A DNA stretch of 64,000 bases, from contig NZ_JAMBLS010000012.1 of the NCBI RefSeq assembly GCF_023336905.1, positions 1 to 64,000 of the forward strand. Direction: 5' to 3'. Position 1 is the first letter of the stretch; every line of letters begins with the position of its first letter. Made by a program: the position numbers and the translations under genes. The notes below the pieces were generated by a model. The model was given only the letters and a program-made list of their open reading frames with translations. It ran no database searches and was not told where the DNA came from. Shown in pieces: positions 43,555 to 54,706 of the stretch. The DNA is from Bacteroides sp. ET71 (GTDB lineage: Bacteria; Bacteroidota; Bacteroidia; Bacteroidales; Bacteroidaceae).

Positions 43555-44637
43555 ATGGATATTATGAAGAAGTATAAACAACTGATTAAGTGTTTGATGA
43601 TGGCTGTGCTGGCCGTTCCGGCGCTGTCGTCGTGCTCGGACTGGACGGACACGGAATCCTTGGAGTTCGACTACGTGCTTCCTTCGGAGCAGGACCCGGA
43701 TGCCTACAATGCTTACCTGGGGTTGCTGAGGGAGTATAAGCAGTCGCAGCACAAGATAATGATAGCAAAGTTTGACAACAGCGGAGACCTGGTAAGCGGA
43801 CAATCTGACCGTTTGGCTGCGTTGCCCGACAGCATTGATTACGTGGTGTTGCAGGAAGCAGACAATCTGAAGTCGCTCTTGGTACAAGATATGAATGACA
43901 TCCGCCAGCAGAAGGGCACCCGTACACTCTATGCCATCAGTTATGCCGATGCGTTGGCCAAGTACCAGGCCATTCTGGATGAGGAGGGGGCTGCCGCCCA
44001 AGACCCGGAAGCACAGGCGGACGGAGAGGGCGAGGAACAGCCCGAAACACCGGCCGTAGACCGCTTCCTGGAAGTGGCTGCCCAATATGTGAACGACAGG
44101 CTGGCGCTGTATGACAAGTATGGCTATGACGGTATCGTGGTGATTTATAGCGACCCCGCTTATCCGGCCGGATTGTCGGAAGAAGAGTATGCCCAGTTGC
44201 AGGCCCGCCAGGAAGCTTTTTTTGCTCCCATCCAGGCATGGGCGGAGAGTCATCAGGAGGCGGCTTTCATTTTCGAGGGTTATCCGCAGAATGTCATCGA
44301 CCCCGCTGTATTCACGCAGGCTGATTACGTGGTGGTGACGATGCTTGACGCCGTTTCGTCCGATGAACTGGTGTGGGCTGCCGAAATGGCTTTGACCGAA
44401 GGCGTGCCTTCTGATCGCATTGTCTTTGGCGTAACCATTCCCGACATGACCGATGACAAAGCTACCGACGGCTATTGGGGCTCGGACTATGCCGTGGTTG
44501 GAGCAGCCTACACGGTCATTTCGGCAAACGGCTCTTTCACCAAAGCCGGGCTTTGTGTGGACAATGTAGAGGATGATTATTTCAATGTGGATTATATTTA
44601 TCCGCACGTCCGTGAGGCAATACAAATTATGAACTAA
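43555..44637 (+). CDS. GH18-fold surface glycan-binding protein without catalytic acids
   Basis: A 360-residue lipoprotein (lipobox ALSSC; an alternative ATG nine bases in gives the same signal). The TIM-barrel pattern of GH18 is visible (HKIMIAKFDNSGDLVSGQSD, YDKYGYDGIVVIYSDPAYPA, TQADYVVVTMLDAVSSDELV). The catalytic strand that should read DGxDxDxE is DGIVVIYS, so it cannot hydrolyse. An acidic linker (residues about 142-168, with EGEEQPETPA) is inserted in the barrel. Such GH18-like proteins serve as lectins in N-glycan PULs such as BT3983-BT3994. It stands 18 bp after SusD. Confidence 0.82.
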   Translation: MDIMKKYKQLIKCLMMAVLAVPALSSCSDWTDTESLEFDYVLPSEQDPDAYNAYLGLLREYKQSQHKIMIAKFDNSGDLVSGQSDRLAALPDSIDYVVLQEADNLKSLLVQDMNDIRQQKGTRTLYAISYADALAKYQAILDEEGAAAQDPEAQADGEGEEQPETPAVDRFLEVAAQYVNDRLALYDKYGYDGIVVIYSDPAYPAGLSEEEYAQLQARQEAFFAPIQAWAESHQEAAFIFEGYPQNVIDPAVFTQADYVVVTMLDAVSSDELVWAAEMALTEGVPSDRIVFGVTIPDMTDDKATDGYWGSDYAVVGAAYTVISANGSFTKAGLCVDNVEDDYFNVDYIYPHVREAIQIMN

Positions 44638-44658
44638 CTTTTCTAATGGATAAACACC

Positions 44659-45840
44659 ATGAAACTGAAAAAACTGAATATAATGCTCTTGGCATCCGTG
44701 GCGTTGGCCATGAGCGGATGCAAGACCAATGATGAGTTGGACAAGCATCATTTCGACAACAAGCTTTTTGTAGACGTGGAAACTCCGGTGACCAACCTGG
44801 TGTTTGAGGCGGCAGGTGAGCCGGAATCGACTACGCAGGAACTTTACCTGGCTACGGCCATCGAGGCGGAAAATACCATTACGGCGCGTTTCGCCGCGGC
44901 GCCTTCCAAGGTGTCTGTGTATAATGCTTCCTATGGGACGGATGCCGTAGAGTTGCCGTCGGACATGTGTGTCATCGAATCGCCGGAGGCTACCATAGAC
45001 GCCGGAGCTACAAGGTCTAATGCTGTGACGGTATCGTTTGTCAACCTGGAGACGCTGAACCGTGACCTGACCTACGTGATGCCGGTAGAGGTGACGGATG
45101 TGCAGGGCATCGGTGTGCTGGCTTCGAAAAACACGACTTACTTCGTGTTCAAGGGCGCATCGCTGATCAACGTGGTGGCCGACATCGCGCAGAACTACCT
45201 GCCGATTACCTGGACAAGCACGGATTTGGTGCGCAACATGAGCGCCATCACCGTGGAAGCTCTGATACGGGTACGCGACTTCGGTACGGTAGACGGACTG
45301 AAGGGTGAAGCCATGAGCACCATCTTCGGCATCGAAGGTACCTTCCTGGTGCGTATCGGTGACAGCGGATTCCCGCAGAACCAGGTGCAGTTGGTGAACC
45401 CGGGCGGTAACTTCCCGGACGCTAACTCTGCCTTGGGACTGCCCACCAACGAATGGGTACATGTGGCTGTGGTATATGACACGACGACGGGCGACCGCAT
45501 CATCTATACGAATGGTGAGGAGGTGGCTCATGACACGGGTGCTACCAGAAGCGTGAGCCTGACAAGCAATTGCTACATAGGCTATGCGTGGAACGACCAG
45601 CGTTGGCTGGAAGGCGAGATTTCGGAAGTACGCGTATGGAACGTGCAGCGCACGCAGGAAGAAATCGCTTCCCACATCTACCAGGTAGACCCGGAGACGG
45701 CCGAAGGCTTGGTGGCTTACTGGAAGTTTGACGAAGGTGCCGGACGCAACATCCATGATTACAGTGGCAACGGCAATGACATCACGGCCAACAGTGACCT
45801 GACATGGACAGAGGTGGCTTTGCCCGAGAGTGGAAATTAA
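44659..45840 (+). CDS. DUF1735-LamG surface glycan-binding lipoprotein
   Basis: A 393-residue lipoprotein (lipobox AMSGC). N-terminal half: a DUF1735-type beta-sandwich (about 30-170). C-terminal half: a concanavalin/LamG-like domain (about 185-385) with TNEWVHVAVVYDTTTGDRII, CYIGYAWNDQRWLEGEISEV and a closing GLVAYWKFDEGAGRNIHDYS. Domain order matches surface glycan-binding proteins placed directly before the GH18 enzyme in B. thetaiotaomicron N-glycan loci. It should bind the mannose branches or the glycoprotein at the cell surface. Confidence 0.88.
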   Translation: MKLKKLNIMLLASVALAMSGCKTNDELDKHHFDNKLFVDVETPVTNLVFEAAGEPESTTQELYLATAIEAENTITARFAAAPSKVSVYNASYGTDAVELPSDMCVIESPEATIDAGATRSNAVTVSFVNLETLNRDLTYVMPVEVTDVQGIGVLASKNTTYFVFKGASLINVVADIAQNYLPITWTSTDLVRNMSAITVEALIRVRDFGTVDGLKGEAMSTIFGIEGTFLVRIGDSGFPQNQVQLVNPGGNFPDANSALGLPTNEWVHVAVVYDTTTGDRIIYTNGEEVAHDTGATRSVSLTSNCYIGYAWNDQRWLEGEISEVRVWNVQRTQEEIASHIYQVDPETAEGLVAYWKFDEGAGRNIHDYSGNGNDITANSDLTWTEVALPESGN

Positions 45841-45861
45841 CAGGTAACAGATTTAAACCGA

Positions 45862-47304
45862 ATGACGATTATGAAACATACAATCAAACAATACTTGCTG
45901 GCGTGGCCGTTGGCCATGCTGGCCCTGGCGATGGGCACGTCGTGCGAAGACGCCATTGTGCGCTCGGACAGTGAATCGCCTTATGCGGACATGATACGCC
46001 TGGAAGGCAAGCTGGTCGACGTAGAGACGCTGCGCAACAGCGCCGTGGTGGAGATGCGTGCCGATGAATATACGGCCGATGTCATGTTCAAGTTGTCCAC
46101 CCGTCCCAACAAGGGCGTGGACATCCGGGTAGCCGTGGATGAGGCGTATGCACAGACGTACAACACGCTGCACGAGACGGACTACGAGCTGTTTCCCACA
46201 GCCAACGTCAGCCTGAATAACGGTGGTGCCTATGTGTTGGCTCCCGATGACCAGAAGCTGCCGGACATCCGGGTGACGCTGACTGCCTTTGCGGACATGC
46301 AGGAAGACCAGACGTATATTGTGCCGCTGACGGTGACCACCTCTACCGAAGGGGTGACGTTGAGCGAGGAGATGCAGCACATGGTGCTCCTGGTGAAGGA
46401 CTACCGCAACATGCCGAACCACGACAAGGGCCCGGATGCGGTGCAGACGGTGCTCTATTTCGAGGTGAACGACGTGAACCCGCTGAACGCCCTGGAGTTT
46501 GTGACCGAGAGCGGCAAGTACTTCTTCGACCACGTGGTGCTCTTTGCCGCCAACATCAACTGGGATGCCGAGCGTAAGCGCGTCTATGTCTACAACAACC
46601 CGAACGTGCAGTTCCTCTTGGATAACAACGAGGAATACTTGCAGCCGCTGCGCAAGGCCGGCATGAAGGTGATTGTCAGCATCCTGGGTAACCACGACCA
46701 AGCAGGTGTGGCCCAACTTTCCGACTGGGGTGCCCGTGAGTTTGCCCGTGAACTGGCTGCTTATTGCGATGCCTACAACTTGGACGGTGTGACATTTGAT
46801 GATGAGTATTCCTCTTCCCCGGATTTGGACAATCCTTGGTTGACTTCTCGGAGTTATGCTGCTGCTGCCCGTTTGGTATATGAGTGCAAGCGGGCGATGC
46901 CTGATAAGATTGTATCTGTTTTTAGTTACGAACATATGAATACGAGCGGTTTCATGTCGATTGACGGCACAGAACCGGGTGATTATATTGACTATGCGGT
47001 AGGTGATTATTCTGCATGGGGTGACTATTTTACCTATTTTTATCATGAGACTTTGGATAAGAAGCAATGTTCCGGAATGTCCATTGAGTTGAACTTAGGA
47101 CGTGGCGATTCAAGCGAATCTACGGCACGAAGCCGGAAGGAAGAGGGGTATGGTTATTACATGTTCTTTGCATTGAATCCTAATCAGTATTCTTCCCGAG
47201 TTTCCCGTTGTCAAAATGTTTGCCGTGGTTTGTATGACGAAGAATTAGTTTATCCGTCTTATTACTACCCCAAAAACAGCACAGTGCGTACATTTCTTAA
47301 TTGA
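45862..47304 (+). CDS. Endo-beta-N-acetylglucosaminidase (DUF1735 + GH18), high-mannose N-glycan type
   Basis: A 480-residue surface lipoprotein (lipobox GTSC). DUF1735 domain at about 45-180, then a GH18 barrel (YFFDHVVLFAANINWDAERK, MKVIVSILGNHDQAG) with an intact catalytic motif LDGVTFDDEYS: D308, D313 and the acid E315. The architecture equals that of BT3987, which cuts the chitobiose core of high-mannose N-glycans. It would release the oligomannose for SusCD import. Base composition changes from GC-rich to AT-rich near 46780, just at the catalytic motif. Confidence 0.93.
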   Translation: MTIMKHTIKQYLLAWPLAMLALAMGTSCEDAIVRSDSESPYADMIRLEGKLVDVETLRNSAVVEMRADEYTADVMFKLSTRPNKGVDIRVAVDEAYAQTYNTLHETDYELFPTANVSLNNGGAYVLAPDDQKLPDIRVTLTAFADMQEDQTYIVPLTVTTSTEGVTLSEEMQHMVLLVKDYRNMPNHDKGPDAVQTVLYFEVNDVNPLNALEFVTESGKYFFDHVVLFAANINWDAERKRVYVYNNPNVQFLLDNNEEYLQPLRKAGMKVIVSILGNHDQAGVAQLSDWGAREFARELAAYCDAYNLDGVTFDDEYSSSPDLDNPWLTSRSYAAAARLVYECKRAMPDKIVSVFSYEHMNTSGFMSIDGTEPGDYIDYAVGDYSAWGDYFTYFYHETLDKKQCSGMSIELNLGRGDSSESTARSRKEEGYGYYMFFALNPNQYSSRVSRCQNVCRGLYDEELVYPSYYYPKNSTVRTFLN

Positions 47305-47330
47305 TATTTGACTTTTAAAAAGAACCAAAG

Positions 47331-48836
47331 ATGAAACAACTGAAATATTATATGATGATGTTGGCGGCGCTCTTGACTTTCGGGAGCTGCTCCGACGATG
47401 ACGACCCTGCCGGTGAAGCGGGTGCGGGCACGCAGATTTCGTTGTCATCCAATACGCTTCAGGTAGGCGAAGCGGGTGGCACGGTTTCGGTAACAGTGAC
47501 CAGTGATGCCGATTGGCGGTTGGCCGGGATTTGCGATTGGGCACGTCCTTCGGCCACGGAAGGCCAAAGCGGCGATGAGGTGACCTTTACGGTAGATAAG
47601 AATACGACCGGTGAGAAACTCAGCACGACTTTCAAGTTCTTCACGGGTGCCAGCGTGGCTCCGCTGGTCATTGAGTCGGTGATGGGCAATACGTTTGCCT
47701 TGTCCAGCGAAGAGACAATGGAAGTAGAGCAGGCCGGTGGTCAAGTAGTAATCAAGTTGAAGAGTAACATTGCAAACCTGGACGTGGCTTTCGGTGAAGG
47801 CGGTGCCGAATGGTTGACATTCGACCGTCAGAGCTCGTTCGCCGATGAGCAATTGGTCATCCTGAATGTAAGTGCCAACGAAGGTTACTTGGAGCGCTTT
47901 GCCACGGTTACGGTTTCCAGTTCATTGGTGGAAGAAACAGCTCAAGTCACAATAAGCCAAGCTCCGACTGAAATGTTTGAGGTTACTCAAGAAAATTTGG
48001 AAGATGACATGATTATTGGCGATTTGTCGGCACAGACCATTCAATTCCAGGTAGTTACTAACTTGGAGTTTACTGCAAGTATTACAGAAGGAAGTGAGTG
48101 GATTTCTGAACCCCAAATTTCTGAACCGGTAACTGCAGAAAACGGCTTATCTACCTATACGGTTTCTGTTAATTTGGAGAGTAGTACAATTACGCGTGCA
48201 GGTAGTATAACATTCAATGCTAATGGAACTCAATCTTATTCTATAATTCAAAAAGATCCGAATGTAGAATTGGTGGAAATCTCAAGCGATTTCTCGGATG
48301 AACTGGTAGATATGGGTTGGATTCTTCCTATTGGAGAGCGTTTCATTGTTCTTGACGCAGGATTGAATGCTACTGTTTTTGACGTAAATGTTGGTTGGAG
48401 TGGTATTGAAGATTTGACAGGAATAGACCAATTCCCTAATCTGGAGACGATTCAAATATCTTGTAGCTATTATTTGGAAACATTCGATATTTCTGGTTTG
48501 CATAAGGTGAATACGCTTAACTTGAGTTATGCTAGCAGTGTTGAACTTTATAATCTTGGTGATAATCCGATTGTATCTATCAATTACGATGATTATGTAG
48601 GTTCTACTACACCCATCAGTGTTAAGTTTGTCAGTGAAAAGCTGGAAACTTTAAATTGTAATATATCTGATTGGGAGTGGGATGGTTCTATTGAAACCAT
48701 AGATGTCTCTGAATGTCCGGCATTGAAGACCTTGGTGGCAGATCAATGTAGCTCTTATTTGGAAACCATCATCGTCAAGGAAGGCCAGAACATCGATATC
48801 ACGAAGCCTGACGATGTGGCAATAGAGTATAGATAA
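47331..48836 (+). CDS. BACON-domain surface lipoprotein, last gene of the N-glycan operon
   Basis: A 501-residue lipoprotein (lipobox TFGSC). About three BACON-like Ig repeats cover residues 35-310 (GTVSVTVTSDADWRLAG, VEQAGGQVVIKLKSNI, IQFQVVTNLEFTASITEGSE). A C-terminal region with leucine-rich-like regularity follows (FPNLETIQISCSYYLETFDI, LHKVNTLNLSYASSVELYNL). BACON domains bind mucin or other glycoproteins, so it may hold host glycoproteins near the endoglycosidase. From about 47950 codon use is AT-rich, unlike the start of the gene. Confidence 0.85.
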   Translation: MKQLKYYMMMLAALLTFGSCSDDDDPAGEAGAGTQISLSSNTLQVGEAGGTVSVTVTSDADWRLAGICDWARPSATEGQSGDEVTFTVDKNTTGEKLSTTFKFFTGASVAPLVIESVMGNTFALSSEETMEVEQAGGQVVIKLKSNIANLDVAFGEGGAEWLTFDRQSSFADEQLVILNVSANEGYLERFATVTVSSSLVEETAQVTISQAPTEMFEVTQENLEDDMIIGDLSAQTIQFQVVTNLEFTASITEGSEWISEPQISEPVTAENGLSTYTVSVNLESSTITRAGSITFNANGTQSYSIIQKDPNVELVEISSDFSDELVDMGWILPIGERFIVLDAGLNATVFDVNVGWSGIEDLTGIDQFPNLETIQISCSYYLETFDISGLHKVNTLNLSYASSVELYNLGDNPIVSINYDDYVGSTTPISVKFVSEKLETLNCNISDWEWDGSIETIDVSECPALKTLVADQCSSYLETIIVKEGQNIDITKPDDVAIEYR

Positions 48837-48868
48837 CTCGCTTAATCTATATATATCATTGCAGATCC

Positions 48869-48911
48869 GCCTCCCTGCTTGCGGCATAGCCGTGGGTGGG
48901 GAGGCTTTTTT
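48869..48911 (+). terminator. Terminator of the N-glycan PUL
   Basis: Stem gcctccc (48869-48875) / gggaggc (48899-48905), extended by partial pairing inside (gcggc/gccgt), followed by six T residues. It lies 33 bp after the BACON gene stop. Confidence 0.9.
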
Positions 48912-49055
48912 GTGCCCGTCCGTGGCAGGCTGTCCCTGTCACCCCTCGATTTTGTTCAACCGACGGGGGGGGAAATGCACGGGGAAGTGCGCATTGGGGT
49001 GGGGCAGAGGTGTCCCACCTTTTGTTTCGGATGTCCCCCTTCCTCTCGGTACTAT

Positions 49056-49151
49056 GGTATATCCCCTGTATAGGGGACAGGTATATCCTCTATATAGAGG
49101 ACAGATATATCCCCTACGTAGGGGATAGGTATATCCTCTATATAGGGGATG
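49056..49151. repeat. Four tandem 24-bp units, each itself palindromic
   Basis: Units at 49056, 49080, 49104 and 49128 follow ggtatatccYctRtataggggaca. Within each, tatcccct/aggggata or tcctctatatagagga is a near-perfect palindrome. The array lies between the PUL terminator and the 3' end of the frameshifted HU-like gene. On the minus strand it would encode an 8-residue repeat (YRGYTCPL), but the frame has no protein-like surroundings. The rest of 48912-49234 shows no gene. Confidence 0.93.
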
Positions 49152-49234
49152 GGGTGTGGGAAGGGAGGGATGTGCATCTGGATGTCGCAGGCGATGAGTG
49201 TCCCTTACCTTGCGGGTGGTGTGGCGGCAACCGG

Positions 49235-50031
49235 TTATTCTTCGGGGAGAACCTGTACGGGCTGTTCGTCGGTGCGGGGCGTCTGTGTGAGGCGATTCCG
49301 GCTTCTGTATTGCGTGCTGACCCGCAGCGTCCACAGCCCCGGCGTCACCTCGGGCGGCAGGATGAAGTAGAGCGTCTTCGGCTCGTTGGGCATGACTTCG
49401 GTGGGCGGGATGAAGACGGTGCGCCCGTCGTCGGCCGAGGTGAGGGTGATGCCCACGTCGGGGTGCGTGCCCCGCAGCTTGAGGTTAAGGCCGCCCACCA
49501 TGCAGGTCTGACCGGCGCAGAGGGGGCGTCGTTGGCCGTCGGCGTCGCAGGGGGCGAGCCTACGAAGGTGATGAGAGGACCCACGGGGGCGGGTTGGCTG
49601 AAGAGGGTGAGCTGCGTGTCGTTCATGGCCTGGTGGAGCAGGGGGCCTTGCTCGATGGCGGCATAGACCGAGATGCGGTCGCGGTCGATGGGGGCGGTCA
49701 GCTCTTCGGGTTTCAGCGTGCCGCGGGCCATGGGGATGGAGCGGAAGTAGGGTGTGTTGACCACGAAGCCTTGGGCGTTGGCTTCGGCCATCACCTTCCA
49801 GGCTGTTTGCAGGACGCTGAGCGCCTGGGCGGGTTCGATGTTGAGGCGCGAGGCCACGTGGCTGGCCACTTCTTCGGTGTCGATGCGGGTGCTTTGCAAG
49901 TGGACGCGCAGGTAATAGGCGTCCGTGCCTGTGCGTCTGGACTGCAGGTAGTCGCGGTAAGCCTTCAGGCGGAGCTGGGGTTTGATGGGGCGGGACATGG
50001 GGTTGGTGGGTGCTTTAGGGTTATTCCTCAA
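49235..50031 (-). pseudogene. HU-like/DUF4469 DNA-binding protein, frameshifted
   Basis: The first frame (from 50031) gives an HU-like DNA-binding domain (LRLKAYRDYLQSRRTGTDAY, VVNTPYFRSIPMARGTL, SVYAAIEQGPLLHQAM) up to about 49520. The second frame continues with the Ig-like DUF4469 (Bvu_2165_C-type) domain (GGLNLKLRGTHPDVGIT ... LWTLRVSTQYRSRNRL) to a stop at 49235. The frames join if one base is added in the gccggtcag stretch near 49515. Intact relatives are single proteins of about 240-260 residues. Either the gene is broken or the assembly has a one-base error. It overlaps the next gene upstream by 11 bp. Confidence 0.8.
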
Positions 50032-51124
50032 ACCGTTGCATCTGTGCCTTCAGCCGTGCCATGCCTTTCTGGCGCTCTTGCAGCTCTTGCAGGTAGCGGT
50101 AGGCCAGTACGTAGTACGACAGGTCGGAGGGGTCGATGTCGTCGGCATCCATCTTCTCGGTACGTCCTTTGGCCTGGGCGTGTGCGGCTTGCACGGCTTT
50201 CTCTGCCCATTGGATGGCGGTGTCTATGTCGTCCTGCATCTCATAGCCCAGGGCGATGTTGCAGGCGGCATATATCTTCTGCTTTCCCTTCTTCTGGTCG
50301 TACAGGCGTTTCCACAGGGTGATGGCTTCGGGCCAGTTCTGTTCGCGGACGTAGACGGCGGCATCGCGCATGTCCACCGTGCCCCCGGTGAAGAGATAGC
50401 GTGTGGCCGTCACCCAATGGGGCAGCAGGTAGCGGGCAGGCGACGCGCCGGCAAAGTCGGAGGCGGCCTCTATCAGCTCTTTCTGCGGGACTATGGGAGC
50501 CTGTGTCCTGTCTGCCGGCAGGTTGGGCTCTTCCCAATAGATGCTGTCGAGGCAGTGGATGGTGCCTGCGGGGCCTTGGCGGCCGGGCAGGTAGATGCGG
50601 CAGGTGGTGTAGGTCTTGACGTCTACCGTGCCGTAGTGCAGGGGGATTTCGGGGATGTAGTGCAGGCGGGTGGTGGAGCGCAGTTGCACGTCTTCCACGG
50701 CGATGAGGAAGTCTGCCTTTAAGTCGCGAATCAGCTCGTCAGCCTCTTCGGTCGACAGGGTGCTTTCGCGGGGCACCGTGTCGTGGGCTCGCAGGGCCGA
50801 GTCGCAGATGATGACCTGGTCGAAGTAGTTGCCTTCGGCCAGTGCCTCGGCCAGTGCTTCGGTGGCAATGGCGGCGTTGCCCGTATGTACTTCACTCTTC
50901 CGGGCTATCTCGTCGGGTGCCGGTAGCGTGTCGTTGTCTGCGGGTACCAGGCCTGTCCCGAACGCAGAAGGCATGTTGTTTACCACAGCCACACTGCGTA
51001 GCGTGGCAGGAAAACTGGCCTCGGCGGGCAGCATATAGTCGATGGAGAGCGGTTGTATGCTCTGGCAGGCGGCCAGCAGCCCGGTCAGGGCCATCAGGGG
51101 GAGGATGATGTAGTTTCTTCTCAT
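50021..51124 (-). CDS. DUF6340-family lipoprotein
   Basis: A 367-residue lipoprotein with lipobox LLAAC (MRRNYIILPLMALTGLLAAC). It has the family's opening LSIDYMLPAEASFPATLRSV-AVVNN and a C-terminal TPR-like helical part (AAVYVREQNWPEAITLWKRL ... GYEMQDDIDTAIQWAEKAVQ). The ATG at 51124 is preferred over an upstream codon because the -7 box at 51146-51153 places the transcript start near 51139. The function of the family is unknown; an outer- or inner-membrane-anchored periplasmic role is inferred. Confidence 0.85.
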   Translation of the reverse strand: MRRNYIILPLMALTGLLAACQSIQPLSIDYMLPAEASFPATLRSVAVVNNMPSAFGTGLVPADNDTLPAPDEIARKSEVHTGNAAIATEALAEALAEGNYFDQVIICDSALRAHDTVPRESTLSTEEADELIRDLKADFLIAVEDVQLRSTTRLHYIPEIPLHYGTVDVKTYTTCRIYLPGRQGPAGTIHCLDSIYWEEPNLPADRTQAPIVPQKELIEAASDFAGASPARYLLPHWVTATRYLFTGGTVDMRDAAVYVREQNWPEAITLWKRLYDQKKGKQKIYAACNIALGYEMQDDIDTAIQWAEKAVQAAHAQAKGRTEKMDADDIDPSDLSYYVLAYRYLQELQERQKGMARLKAQMQRFEE

Positions 51125-51145
51125 GGTGCACACTGTATTTGCGGA

Positions 51146-51153
51146 CAAAAATA
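51146..51153 (-). promoter_or_regulatory. -7 element of the DUF6340 gene
   Basis: Minus-strand TATTTTTG matches TAnnTTTG; predicted start near 51139. Confidence 0.55.
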
Positions 51154-51164
51154 CGCTTTTGCGG

Positions 51165-51209
51165 GGAAAAATAAAAGAGGGTGTGCCCGGAAATAAGAAG
51201 GCACACCCT
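51165..51209 (-). terminator. Terminator of secA
   Basis: Perfect 10-bp stem (ggcacaccct on the plus strand at 51200-51209, complement at 51178-51187) with a 12-nt loop. Reading the minus strand, a T-rich tract (CTTTTATTTTT) follows. It sits 28 bp after the secA stop. Confidence 0.85.
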
Positions 51210-51236
51210 ACTGTTTGGAGAATTGCGTACGGAGGC

Positions 51237-54533
<3,297 letters not shown>

Positions 54534-54596
54534 TCTTGTTGTATATGTTTTTTGTTATTATTCTATCGGTTGGCCGCGTGATGTGAAACGGCGCGG

Positions 54597-54604
54597 CAAA
54601 GTTA
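54597..54604 (-). promoter_or_regulatory. -7 element of secA
   Basis: Minus-strand TAACTTTG matches TAnnTTTG; predicted start near 54590, leader about 57 nt. Confidence 0.6.
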
Positions 54605-54706
54605 CTTAATTCGTTACAGATAACCCGCATAAACGCTTATAAAATCTGCTGGAAAGATGCAGAAAACGTGCGTCTGTCGGGATTGCCGGAAGGTGGAAAA
54701 GCCTTC

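Noticed and set aside
43555-44637. Active second endoglycosidase
   Set aside because: The DGxDxDxE acids are missing in the GH18 motif.
41932-45756. 1274-codon open frame antisense to SusD and the surface lipoproteins
   Set aside because: It covers four well-supported plus-strand genes, with His/Arg/Val-rich noise-like composition and no recognisable domain.
49056-49151. CRISPR array
   Set aside because: Units are contiguous, palindromic and without spacers; no cas genes are nearby.
48939-49334. 131-codon minus-strand ORF over the 24-bp repeats
   Set aside because: It consists of the repeat plus antisense of the DUF4469 gene end; no start context.
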